This document shows, piece by piece, positions 44,686 to 53,279 of a stretch of 63,151 nucleotides of DNA; position 1 is the stretch's first letter, and each line of letters opens with the position of its first letter. Under the pieces are notes generated by a model that saw only the letters and a list, made by a program, of their open reading frames with translations, was not told where the DNA came from and made no database searches. The stretch is from VFMC01 sp031400715 (GTDB taxonomy: Bacteria; Actinomycetota; Acidimicrobiia; Acidimicrobiales; Ilumatobacteraceae), in NCBI GenBank assembly GCA_031400715.1, contig JANNQK010000043.1, positions 1-63,151 on the forward strand. The letters run 5' to 3'. Position numbers and translations under genes: made by a program.

Positions 44686-45944
44686 GGGCGACCACCGGGT
44701 ATCACGGGAGCTGAGGTGTTGGTCGTCACCCGCCGTCGCTGACGCCAGCCCGTGGGCAGGGTGCGGTCGAGTACGTCATCGACCGTGATCGCCCCGAGCA
44801 GTCGGTTGCCCTCGTCGCACACTCCGACGGCGAGCATGTTGTAGCTGGCGAGCCGCTCGGCGACCTCGCGCTCGCTGAGATCGGGGCTGATGGTCGGTTC
44901 CTGCTCGAGGCAGCGTCCGAGTTCCATGCTCGGTGGCTCGCGCAGCAGCCGCTGGAAGTGAACGACACCGAGATACGTGCCGGTGGGCGATTTGTAGGGT
45001 GCCTGCACGACGAACACCTGCGCGGCGATGCTGACCAGCCACTCGGGGTCGCGTACTTGTGCCAGGGCCTCGGCGACGGTGGCCGTCGGTCCGAGGATGA
45101 TGATGTCGGGCGTCATCAGCGCACCAGCGGTGCCCTCGTCGTACGACAGGAGACGTCGCATCACGTCCGCATCTTCGTCGTCCATCGCGTCGAGGATGCG
45201 CGTGCGCTGTTCACCCGGCATCTCGACGAGCAGGTCGGCGAGGTCGTCGTACTCCATCTCTTCGAGCACGCTGATCATGCGATCGAGGTCGAGTCCTTCG
45301 ATCATGCGCAGCTGCTCTGCCTCGGGGAGCTCTTCCAGGAGGTCGGCGAGTCGCTCGTCGTCCATCGCCGCGGCGAGTTGCTTGCGGCTGCTGAGCGGCA
45401 GGGCGCGCACGACACCGGCGACATCACTCGGGTGCATGTCGCGCATTCGTGCCGCCTCGGCAGCCATCTCGCTGCCGACGCCTGATGCGAACAGCTGGGG
45501 CACCTCGTCGTAGTCGAGCAAGCGATAGCTGGGCCGCCGGCGAAGTGCGCTGCGGCGAGCGAGCCGAACCTTCGAGATCTCCCACCACGTCTGGCGACCG
45601 TCGCCCGCGGGTCTCAGCGCCACATCGCTCACGGTCTCGTCCCCGATGCGGCTGTCGAGCACGTCGCGGCCGATCAGGATCTCGCCCTGCCGCGGCTTGA
45701 ACGGGTTCAGGTCGACGTCCCAACTCCGCAGACGCGCTCCGTCGCCGTCGAGGCCGCCGATCCGGCCGGAGTTGACGAAGATCCGACGGCGCTGACTGGT
45801 GGCGACGAAGCCGAGCACTCGTGGAGGGACGCCGGCGCGCGCCGGGATGACCACGACGTCTTCGAGTCTGCCGATCGCATTGCCACCCGCGTCGAGCAGC
45901 GGCAGACGCATCACCCGGAACGCGTAGATGAGGTCGCCTGCCAT
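44682..45944 (-). CDS. MgtE N-terminal/CBS-domain protein without transporter domain
   Basis: 420 residues. An N-terminal PRC-barrel-like region (1-130) precedes an MgtE_N superhelix (about 160-270) with MHPSDVAGVVRALPLSSRKQ and LEELPEAEQLRMIEGLD, and two CBS motifs (TAGALMTPDIIILGPTATVA; then YNMLAVGVCDEGNRLLGAI). The membrane domain of a true MgtE Mg2+ channel is absent, so this is a soluble sensor half. It is coupled to the DUF1003 membrane protein, a pairing I recall from mycobacteria. A regulatory Mg2+ or nucleotide-sensing role is inferred. Confidence 0.85.
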   Translation of the reverse strand: MAGDLIYAFRVMRLPLLDAGGNAIGRLEDVVVIPARAGVPPRVLGFVATSQRRRIFVNSGRIGGLDGDGARLRSWDVDLNPFKPRQGEILIGRDVLDSRIGDETVSDVALRPAGDGRQTWWEISKVRLARRSALRRRPSYRLLDYDEVPQLFASGVGSEMAAEAARMRDMHPSDVAGVVRALPLSSRKQLAAAMDDERLADLLEELPEAEQLRMIEGLDLDRMISVLEEMEYDDLADLLVEMPGEQRTRILDAMDDEDADVMRRLLSYDEGTAGALMTPDIIILGPTATVAEALAQVRDPEWLVSIAAQVFVVQAPYKSPTGTYLGVVHFQRLLREPPSMELGRCLEQEPTISPDLSEREVAERLASYNMLAVGVCDEGNRLLGAITVDDVLDRTLPTGWRQRRRVTTNTSAPVIPGGRP

Positions 45945-46040
45945 GGGCCAAGGCTACCCCTGTGACTCCGGTGCGAACCTGCGTCCGATCGCGTTGGTTC
46001 GAATGGCCCGCTCGGTGCTGTGACGTCCGTTGGCGGGTCG

Positions 46041-46080
46041 GCGTGGACGCGGGTCAGCGTGGTCGCGGGTCAGCGTGGAC
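46041..46080. repeat. 16-bp tandem repeat, 2.5 copies
   Basis: GCGTGGACGCGGGTCA at 46041-46056, GCGTGGTCGCGGGTCA at 46057-46072, then a partial copy entering the 3' end of the oxidoreductase gene. Confidence 0.88.
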
Positions 46081-48178
46081 GGATCGCGACGAGCGTGTCG
46101 CTGTAGGCGACTCCGCCGCCCCAATCGGTGAGCGAGTCGTTGGTGAGCGCATTCGCGGTTCGACCATCAGGATGCTGATGCGCCCACCACCCCCACGGGA
46201 TGGCCACCACGCCCGGGCGAAGTCGGTCGGTGATCTTCACGGGCAGCTCCAGCTGCGCGCGGTCGTTGTGGACCACCGCGCACTGGCCGTCGACGAGTCC
46301 GAGTCCGGCGGCGTCGGAGGCGACCATCTCGACGTACGGCGATCCTTCGAGCGGACCGTGCTTCGGGAGTGCCGAGTAGCTCGCGTTGAGGAAGCGGGTG
46401 TGCTGCTTGGGCGTGAGCAAGGCAAAGGGGAATCGTGCCGCGAGCTCGTGATCGCCTTCGTGCGATTCACGGGCTGGCGTGTACGTGGGCAGCGCCGCCT
46501 GGCCGAGCGCCTCGAGCAGCTCGCTGACGAACTCGACCTTGCCGGATCCGGTGGGAAAGACGCCGTCGGCGAACGGTCGGCCGTCGGCTGGGTAGGACGA
46601 GGCCTTCACCCATCCGCGGTGCCGCAACTCGTCGACGTCGATCGAGGGCATCGTCTCGTGCAGCACGGTCATGTCATCGGCGTGCAGGTGGGGCGCATCG
46701 TCGGTGGTGAAACCCATGGCGGTCGCCAGCCGCCGGTGGAGCTCGCTGTTGCTGACGCTCTCGCCGATGGGGGCGATGGCTGGTTCGTTCCACCCCATCC
46801 ACAAGTGCCCCCAGGCGGGGACCACGTCGACCGATTCGATCTGGGTGGTCGCCGGCAGCACCAGGTCGGCGTAGCGCGCGGTGTCGGTGAGGAACTGTTC
46901 GTGCACGACGGTGAAGAGGTCGTCGCGAGCGAGGCCGCAGCGAACACCCTCGGCGTTCGGCACCACGACGAGAGGATTGCCGCCGATGACGAACAAGGCT
47001 CGAACCGGTTCAGGTGCCGCGCCGTCGAGGAACTCGGCCATGCGCACCATGGGCAGCTGGCGCCGGAGCGTTGCCGAAGATGGCCGCATCATGGCCGCAC
47101 CATCGATCGCTTCGTTGCTCCAGGTGCCGACGCTGCGGGCGTAGCCGCCACCCCTGTCGCGCCATGCGCCGACGAGGGCGGGCAGACAGGTGAGTGTGCG
47201 GAAGAACATCGCGCCGTGCTCATGGTGCTCGGCACCGATGAGCGTGCGGATCACCGCTGGTCGGGTGGTGCCGTACATGGTTGCGAGACGCTCGATGTCG
47301 GCCGCCGCCACCCCACATGTCGCCTCGGCGCGTTCGGGCGTCCATTCGGCCACGTGCTGGGCGAGCTGGTCGTACCCCAGCGTGTGAGCCTGAACCCACT
47401 CGGCATCCACGAGGTCGTCGCGAATCAGCACGTGCATCATCGCCAGCATCAGCGCGACGTCGGTTCCGGGCAGCGGTTGCACGAACCAATCGGCGCTGTC
47501 GGCGGTCATCGTGCGGATCGGGTCGATGACGACCACCGTGGCGCCATCGGCCCTGGCCTGTTCGATGATCGGCCACAGATGGCGGTTGGTGAGGCGGGTG
47601 TTGGTGCCCCACAACAGGATCAACTGCGAGTGCCGCACCTCGGTCGGGTCGAGCGCCTTGCCGGTGCCGTAGGTGCTGGCGGTGCCTGCCCCCGCCACCG
47701 CACCGCAGAGGGCTCCGGTGAGCTCGGCCGCGCCGAGGTGGTTCCAGAACCGTTCCCCGAACAAGATGGCGAGCGAGCTCTGGTTGCCCGCACTGATGAA
47801 CGGCACGATCGCGCCGGGACCGTCCGTGTCGATGATCTGTCGGAGCCGTGTGCCGATCTCATCGAGCGCTTCGTCCCACGTGATCGTCTCGAAGTGGCCA
47901 TCGCCTTTCGCGCCGACCCGCCGCATCGGCGCGGTGATCCGATCAGGGCTGTAGACGCGGTCGAGGAACCGGTTCACCTTCGGGCACAGTTCACCGGCGC
48001 TGTACGGGTGGTCCGGGTTGCCGCGGAGCTGCACGGCCACACCATCGGTGACCGTGACCTGCCAACCGCAGCTGTCGGGACAGTCGTGATGGCAGGTGCC
48101 GTGGACGACGGTGGTGACCGACACATCCGATGTGGCGGGCGCATCCGATATGGCCGACATGGCCGAAGGAATGGTCAT
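46070..48178 (-). CDS. Molybdopterin-dependent oxidoreductase
   Basis: 702 residues of the DMSO-reductase superfamily. An N-terminal 4Fe-4S site is formed by Cys29, Cys33 and Cys37 in CHHDCPDSC plus Cys65 in GELCPK. WDEALDEIGTRLRQI, GNQSSLAILFGERFWNHLGA, LWGTNTRLTNRH and the C-terminal molybdopterin-dinucleotide domain (LLTPKQHTRFLNASYS, then PWGWWAHQH) are intact. No twin-arginine signal, so cytoplasmic. The electron partner and substrate are not evident; formate-dehydrogenase- and thiosulfate-type enzymes are related. ATG at 48178 chosen by the conserved iron-sulfur N-terminus. Confidence 0.88.
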   Translation of the reverse strand: MTIPSAMSAISDAPATSDVSVTTVVHGTCHHDCPDSCGWQVTVTDGVAVQLRGNPDHPYSAGELCPKVNRFLDRVYSPDRITAPMRRVGAKGDGHFETITWDEALDEIGTRLRQIIDTDGPGAIVPFISAGNQSSLAILFGERFWNHLGAAELTGALCGAVAGAGTASTYGTGKALDPTEVRHSQLILLWGTNTRLTNRHLWPIIEQARADGATVVVIDPIRTMTADSADWFVQPLPGTDVALMLAMMHVLIRDDLVDAEWVQAHTLGYDQLAQHVAEWTPERAEATCGVAAADIERLATMYGTTRPAVIRTLIGAEHHEHGAMFFRTLTCLPALVGAWRDRGGGYARSVGTWSNEAIDGAAMMRPSSATLRRQLPMVRMAEFLDGAAPEPVRALFVIGGNPLVVVPNAEGVRCGLARDDLFTVVHEQFLTDTARYADLVLPATTQIESVDVVPAWGHLWMGWNEPAIAPIGESVSNSELHRRLATAMGFTTDDAPHLHADDMTVLHETMPSIDVDELRHRGWVKASSYPADGRPFADGVFPTGSGKVEFVSELLEALGQAALPTYTPARESHEGDHELAARFPFALLTPKQHTRFLNASYSALPKHGPLEGSPYVEMVASDAAGLGLVDGQCAVVHNDRAQLELPVKITDRLRPGVVAIPWGWWAHQHPDGRTANALTNDSLTDWGGGVAYSDTLVAIRPR

Positions 48179-48264
48179 CTCACGAGGATAGTTGCCTCGA
48201 CGTGGGCGGAACCGGCGTGATTCGGAGCCGACCCCACCGATCGGGCGGGTCGTGATGACGGCCG

Positions 48265-49290
48265 TCAGCCGAGGAGGAGTGGGCCGAGCACCGAGCCGGC
48301 CAACTCGACCGCCTCGAGGTCGTGGGCGTCGGGCATGTTGACGACGAGGCCGTCGAGACCGGCGTCGAGGAGTTCCTGCACCTGCTCGCCCACCGCGTCG
48401 GCATCGCCGAGGATGAACATGCCCTTCACGCGTGCCAGCAGTTCGGCCGGCAGGTCGTCGAGGCTCGCCACGCCGAATCGCGAGGTGATCTTCGCAGTGG
48501 CGGCCTCCATGGTCGGGCCGACGACCAGGGTGCCGAGACGGGTGCGACAGATGGTCTTCGGGTCGCGGCCGAGGCGTTCGCAATGGCCGTCGAGGACGTC
48601 CATCAAGTGGCGCACCTGGCCTGGTTCCCCGAAGACGTTGCAGGCGTCGGCGTACTGAGCGACCATCCGCAGCGTCTTGCGCTCACCGCTGCCGCCGATC
48701 ATCACCGGAGGGCCACCTGCCTGGACAGGCTTCGGGTAGTTCATCGCCTCGGTGACCTTGAACCACTTGCCGTCGAAGGTGGTGGCGTGCTCGGTGAACA
48801 TGCTCTTCACGATCTGCAGGCCCTCCTCGAGCTTCTCGAAGCGGTCGGTGAACGTGCCGAACTCGTAGCCGTACTGGTCGTGCTCGAGCTCGAACCACCC
48901 GGCGCCGATGCCCCAGATGGCCCGGCCCTGCGAGATCACGTCGAGGCCGGTCACGGCCTTCGCCAGGAATGCCGGGTTGCGGTACGTCATGCCGCCGACC
49001 ATCGCCCCGAGGCGGACGGTCGAGGTGCGGGCCGCGATCGCGGTGAGCAGCGAGTAGGCCTCGAACATGTTGTCGCTCGGGGCGCCGAGTCCGGGCAGTT
49101 GGTAGAAGTGGTCCATCACCCAGACGCTGTCGAAGCCGCTGGCCTCGGCGGTGGTGGCGATCGCGGCGACCCGTTCGAAGAGGTCGCGGTCTTCCACCCC
49201 GGGGTAGGTGAACAGCGGAATCTGGAGCCCCATCCGGATGAGATCGTTGCGAGGGCTGGCTGCGGCGGTCATGAAATGACTGTAGGTCAT
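48265..49290 (-). CDS. LLM-class (F420/flavin-dependent) oxidoreductase
   Basis: 341 residues, TIM-barrel luciferase-like monooxygenase family. Motifs: GLQIPLFTYPG, FDSVWVMDHFYQL, VRLGAMVGGMTYRNPAFLAK, GRAIWGIGAGWFELEHDQYG, PPVMIGGSGERKTLRMVAQY. These fit the F420-dependent subgroup common in actinobacteria. The ATG at 49290 overlaps the stop of the small membrane ORF (ATGA); an internal ATG at 49272 is an alternative. Substrate unknown. Confidence 0.85.
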   Translation of the reverse strand: MTYSHFMTAAASPRNDLIRMGLQIPLFTYPGVEDRDLFERVAAIATTAEASGFDSVWVMDHFYQLPGLGAPSDNMFEAYSLLTAIAARTSTVRLGAMVGGMTYRNPAFLAKAVTGLDVISQGRAIWGIGAGWFELEHDQYGYEFGTFTDRFEKLEEGLQIVKSMFTEHATTFDGKWFKVTEAMNYPKPVQAGGPPVMIGGSGERKTLRMVAQYADACNVFGEPGQVRHLMDVLDGHCERLGRDPKTICRTRLGTLVVGPTMEAATAKITSRFGVASLDDLPAELLARVKGMFILGDADAVGEQVQELLDAGLDGLVVNMPDAHDLEAVELAGSVLGPLLLG

Positions 49291-49427
49291 GTATCGACGG
49301 GCTCGGAACCCGCCCGCATCGCACTCGTCGGGCCGGGATCCCACAGCGCGGCCAGGGCCAGAACGCCGAGCAGCGCGGCACCGAGCGGCGTGGGCGCAAC
49401 CGTCATGATCAGGTCCATGCCGATCAC
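49287..49427 (-). CDS. Small membrane protein (46 aa)
   Basis: A 46-residue frame starting with GTG. Its start overlaps the stop of the PspC-family gene (GTGA), and its stop overlaps the ATG of the LLM gene (ATGA). One hydrophobic helix (LGAALLGVLALAALW) is preceded by a short polar N-terminus. No family known. The double 4-bp overlap, typical of this genome's operons, is the main reason to believe it. Confidence 0.5.
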   Translation of the reverse strand: MIGMDLIMTVAPTPLGAALLGVLALAALWDPGPTSAMRAGSEPVDT

Positions 49428-50830
49428 ACCCCGGCGTCGACGAGCGACTCACCGTCGAGCGACTCACCGATCGAGAGTACCGAGAAGGCGTCGCGGTCGA
49501 GGTCGATCTCGCCGATGCCGACCCGGAGGTCGAGCTCGATCGTGCCGGTGGGTTCGCCGACCGCTGCGATCGTGCGTCGGTCGTCCTGGCGTACGCCGGC
49601 GAGCACCTCTCGGTCGCCGACCATCACGTGACCGGTGCCGACGTCGCTGGTGACCACCAGCGTCGCACCGGCCGGCACGATGACGTGCAAGCGGCCGATG
49701 CCGACCTCGGCCGTCACCCGCAGCGGAATGTCGCGATCGAGTGGCACGTCGACGAGGTCGAGGGTCAGCTCCCCGATGGCAAGGTCGTGGTTCTGCTCCG
49801 CGTCGGCGACAGTGGTCGGCCGGCTCGTTCGTTCACCCACACCACCGTCGAGAGACGGCTCGGCGACCACCAGGAACGAGGCCGCGCTGCCCAGCACCAG
49901 CACGATCGGCACGAAGAACCATGCGCGGTTGACGATGGCGCTGATCACCAGCCCCGCGGCGAACGCGATCGTCGAGGCGACCACGACGCCCAGCACGGGA
50001 ACATCCCACCAGCCGAGAGCGTCGCCGGCGGCAGCGCCTGCGGCGCCGACGGCGATCGCGAGTGCCGTGATCGAGCCGATCGGGAACCGACGACGTCGTG
50101 GGGTCGCCGGCATCGGCGGTGGTGTGAGCAGCGTGCCGCCGCTGCCCATCGAGCCACCACCCCCGGCACCTGCTCGTGCCGGCGTCGGCAACCGAGCGCC
50201 GGGCACGAGGGTGGACGGCTCGTCGGTCGCGGGATCGACGATTGCGTCGGTCCGACCGTCTGCAGGCGCGCTCACTCCGGCCGGAATCGGAAACGCAGCT
50301 CCGCTGGGACCCGGGTTCGCCGGAGGGAGGCCGTCGCGGCGGCGACCGGGGCGGAGTGACGGGGTGGCCCACAGCAGCACACCGAGTGCGATCAGTCCGA
50401 CGCCCCACGGGAAGTCACCGAACACGAACCACGACCCGATCGAACCGAGCCCGCCGGCAACGACGACCAGGCCGAGGGCCACGTACAAAGGGAAACGGCG
50501 TCGGTCGCCGACCACGTCAGCGAGCGGCTGCGCCTGGGCCGGTGTGTCGGGCAGCAGTATCCAAGCGATCACGTACACCAAGACCAGCACCGGAAGCACC
50601 AGCGAGGCCAGCACGAGCGCGATGCGGCTGGTGCGTCGATCGAAGCCGTATGTCCGGCAGATGCCGGACACGACACCTCCGAGCCTGGTGTCGCTGGTGT
50701 CGCGAAACACGGGAAGGCGGTACCACGGGGTACGCCCTCCGGAGGGGTCCGTCGAAGCGGTTGGGTCCGGGCCGGTCGCGGGCCCGCCGACGACGGGTTC
50801 GTCGTTCATGAGTGCAGTCTGTTCGTCCAT
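49424..50830 (-). CDS. PspC-domain membrane protein with toastrack-like C-terminus
   Basis: 468 residues. The N-terminal PspC domain (about 48-100) has LGGVVSGICRTYGFDRRTSR followed by a membrane helix (LVLPVLVLVYVIAWILLP); several more membrane segments follow (PLYVALGLVVVAGGLG, GVGLIALGVLLWATP, ALAIAVGAAGAAAGD, VLGVVVASTIAFAAGLVI, FFVPIVLVLGSAASFLV). The C-terminal about 120 residues form repeated beta strands (GIGRLHVIVPAGATLVVTSD, GTIELDLRVGIGEIDLD) like the LiaF/toastrack fold. It diverges from a PspC-type histidine kinase, suggesting an envelope-stress sensor set. Start ATG at 50830; 50809 or 50848 are alternatives. Confidence 0.8.
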   Translation of the reverse strand: MDEQTALMNDEPVVGGPATGPDPTASTDPSGGRTPWYRLPVFRDTSDTRLGGVVSGICRTYGFDRRTSRIALVLASLVLPVLVLVYVIAWILLPDTPAQAQPLADVVGDRRRFPLYVALGLVVVAGGLGSIGSWFVFGDFPWGVGLIALGVLLWATPSLRPGRRRDGLPPANPGPSGAAFPIPAGVSAPADGRTDAIVDPATDEPSTLVPGARLPTPARAGAGGGGSMGSGGTLLTPPPMPATPRRRRFPIGSITALAIAVGAAGAAAGDALGWWDVPVLGVVVASTIAFAAGLVISAIVNRAWFFVPIVLVLGSAASFLVVAEPSLDGGVGERTSRPTTVADAEQNHDLAIGELTLDLVDVPLDRDIPLRVTAEVGIGRLHVIVPAGATLVVTSDVGTGHVMVGDREVLAGVRQDDRRTIAAVGEPTGTIELDLRVGIGEIDLDRDAFSVLSIGESLDGESLVDAGV

Positions 50831-51124
50831 GGCATCAGCTTCGGGCATGCTGCGGGCCTGCACATCGGGGAGCACCCTGGATCGACCCTGAGTCGTCACT
50901 GAGTCGTCACGGATCGATCCCCGGCCGATCCCCGGCCGATCCCCGACCGATCGGTCGGGTCGAGCGTGACAGATCTGATCGTCCAGCTTCGCCGGTGCGC
51001 CTCGTCGGTGCGCTTCGCTGTGTGCCTCGCTGATGAGTTCCGGGGTGAGCTTCGGGGTGGTGGTCAGGGGAGGAGGGGGGATGGCCCCGATGCCGACCGA
51101 CGTTCTCCGTGCGATGATTCCCAC

Positions 51125-52447
51125 GTGGCAGCCGGAACCTCGCACCGATCCCCGCGCCGAGTGGGCGGCGCCGTGGGCACACTGGCCTTCACCCGTCGGG
51201 ACGATGGTCGTGTCGTGGCGGGTGTCGCAGGCGGTTTCGCCGACGAGCACGGAGTGGACGCCACGCTGGTGCGAGTGGCACTGGTGGTGCTCACGGTCGC
51301 CGGTGGTCTCGGGCTGGTGATCTACGCAGCGGGCAGCGTGTTCGCGCGGCCTGCGGTGGTGCCGCCGGTGACCCGTGCCCTCGACCCGCAACGAAACCTG
51401 GCTGTCGCCTGCGTCGCCTTCGGGCTGTTGCTGGTGGTGCGTTCCACCGGTCTGTGGCTCGGCGATGCGGTGATGCTGCCGTTGGTGGCCGTGGCGGCCG
51501 GGCTGGTGGTGATCGGGGTGGTCCGCCCCGAGGTCGGCGAGAAGCCGTGGCAAGCGTTCGCCGGCACTCCCGTGGCAGAGCTCGCCACGGGCCGCCGCGC
51601 CCGGTTCCGTCTCATCGCCGGTGCGCTGCTCGTGGCGTTCGGGCTGGTGCTCGTGGGCGTCCGCGAGAACACCTCGAGCAGCGTTCGGGTGGGTGCGTTC
51701 GCGACTGCGATCACCGTCATCGGCGTGGCGACACTCGTGGGGCCGTGGCTCACACGGCTCGCGCAGGAAGCGGCGGCCGAGCGGCGGGAACGAATTCGTT
51801 CGCAAGAACGAGAGGCCATGGCCGCCCACCTCCACGACTCGGTGTTGCAGACGCTCGCACTCATCCAACGTACGGCCGACGATCCCCGTCGCACGATGAC
51901 GTTGGCCAGGCAACAGGAGCGAGAACTGCGCGAGTGGCTCTACGGCCCGCGCGATGTGACTGGCGCGATGGTTCATTCGTTCGCAGCGACGCTCCGGCGC
52001 GCTGCGGCGGACGTGGAAGCCGCCTACCACGTACGCATCGAGGTGGTGATCGTGGGAGACGCGGCGATGGATGACGGGGCCGATGCCCTCGTGCAGGCAA
52101 CGCGCGAGGCGTGCGTGAACGCTGCCAAGCACAGCGGGGTGCACGAGGTCTCGGTGTTCGCCGAGGTGCACGAAGATGTCGCCGAGGTGTTCGTTCGCGA
52201 CCGGGGCTGCGGGTTCGACAGGGCAGACGCAGCCCCCGATCGTCGAGGCATCGCCATGAGCATCGAGGCGCGCCTCGAGCGCGTCGGCGGGATGTCACGA
52301 ATCGAATCGGTACCCGGCGATGGCACCGAGGTGCAGCTGTCAGCCCCTGTGAGCGACTCGGCCAGCATCGAGACCGGATCGAGTTCGGTGACCTCGACGG
52401 AACCACACCTGTGGGCGCCTCCGAACGGCGACCGGGGCGCGCGCTGA
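51125..52447 (+). CDS. PspC-domain sensor histidine kinase
   Basis: 440 residues. Starts with a PspC domain (LAFTRRDDGRVVAGVAGGFA, then a membrane helix), three further membrane segments, a short coiled linker and a HisKA_3 domain with AAHLHDSVLQTLALIQ (phospho-acceptor His237). The HATPase domain has TREACVNAAKHSG, FVRDRGCGFD and the G2-like GIAMSIEARLERVGG. This is the LiaS/DesK-type sensor architecture. The GTG at 51125 is chosen. It ends by TGATG overlap with its response regulator. Confidence 0.88.
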   Translation: MAAGTSHRSPRRVGGAVGTLAFTRRDDGRVVAGVAGGFADEHGVDATLVRVALVVLTVAGGLGLVIYAAGSVFARPAVVPPVTRALDPQRNLAVACVAFGLLLVVRSTGLWLGDAVMLPLVAVAAGLVVIGVVRPEVGEKPWQAFAGTPVAELATGRRARFRLIAGALLVAFGLVLVGVRENTSSSVRVGAFATAITVIGVATLVGPWLTRLAQEAAAERRERIRSQEREAMAAHLHDSVLQTLALIQRTADDPRRTMTLARQQERELREWLYGPRDVTGAMVHSFAATLRRAAADVEAAYHVRIEVVIVGDAAMDDGADALVQATREACVNAAKHSGVHEVSVFAEVHEDVAEVFVRDRGCGFDRADAAPDRRGIAMSIEARLERVGGMSRIESVPGDGTEVQLSAPVSDSASIETGSSSVTSTEPHLWAPPNGDRGAR

Positions 52448-53076
52448 TGCGCGTGTACCTGGTGGACGACCACGTGCTTTTTCGCGCAGGGGTCCGCGCC
52501 GAGATCGGGGACTCTGTCGATGTCATCGGGGAGGCCGGCACCGTCGAGGATGCGGTGGTCGGGGTCCTCTCGATGCGTCCTGACGTGACGGTGGTGGACG
52601 TGCATCTGCCCGATGGCGGTGGCCGCACGATCATCGAGCGTGTGCTGGCGCAATGGCCGGACGCGGTGTTCCTCGCGCTGTCCGTGTCGGATGCGGCCGA
52701 GGATGTCGTCGCGGTCATCCGGGCCGGCGCCCGGGGCTACGTCACCAAGACGATCGATGCATCGGAACTGGTGGATGCGATCCGCCGGGTCCACGACGGT
52801 GATGCCGTGTTCTCGCCCAGGCTTGCCGGGTTCGTGCTCGACGCGTTCTCCGGGCACCTTCCCGCACCGACCGATCCGGAGCTCGACCTGTTGACCTCCC
52901 GGGAACAAGAGGTGATGAGACTCATCGCACGGGGATACACCTATCGCGAGGTCGCGTCGCGGCTTCACCTGTCGGTGAAGACGGTGGAGACCCATGTGTC
53001 GGCGGTGCTGCGGAAGCTGCAGCTCTCCAATCGACACGAGCTGACGGCGTGGGCCGCCGGTCGCCGCCTCCTCTGA
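52447..53076 (+). CDS. LuxR/NarL-type response regulator
   Basis: 209 residues. Receiver domain with MRVYLVDDHVLFRAGVRAEI, phospho-acceptor Asp51 (TVVDVHLPDGGG), the Ser of FLALSVSD and the Lys of GYVTKTID. C-terminal LuxR HTH: LTSREQEVMRLIARGYTYRE and SVKTVETHVSAVLRKL. Coupled to the PspC-type kinase by a one-base overlap. It probably regulates the divergent PspC gene. Confidence 0.94.
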   Translation: MRVYLVDDHVLFRAGVRAEIGDSVDVIGEAGTVEDAVVGVLSMRPDVTVVDVHLPDGGGRTIIERVLAQWPDAVFLALSVSDAAEDVVAVIRAGARGYVTKTIDASELVDAIRRVHDGDAVFSPRLAGFVLDAFSGHLPAPTDPELDLLTSREQEVMRLIARGYTYREVASRLHLSVKTVETHVSAVLRKLQLSNRHELTAWAAGRRLL

Positions 53077-53108
53077 CTCGTGCCCTGACTCGTGCACTGA
53101 CTCGTGCA
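53073..53108. repeat. 12-bp tandem repeat, three copies
   Basis: CTGACTCGTGCC then CTGACTCGTGCA twice (53073-53084, 53085-53096, 53097-53108). The first copy contains the stop codon of the response regulator. Nothing else is visible in the 200-bp gap before the EF-G-like gene. Confidence 0.92.
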
Positions 53109-53279
53109 CTCGACCCGTCGAGTCGACGTGTTGGCGCATCGGTCGGGACGTAGGTCCGTATCGGCATCGTGTCGGTTCGGACTACCGTCGCTGACGCTGG
53201 CCACGTGGAACAGGTTCAGCTCGCGCGGTGAGTCTCGGTGAACCACCGGCGACGAGGCGGAGTGAGAGGAGTCTCCGGG

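Noticed and set aside
45962..48220. A 752-codon open frame antisense to the molybdopterin oxidoreductase
   Set aside because: The minus-strand protein has complete iron-sulfur and molybdopterin motifs; the plus frame has none.
53197..53212. CTGGCCACGTGGAACA, a possible parS
   Set aside because: Only the right half matches; four mismatches in the left half. Too degenerate to call.
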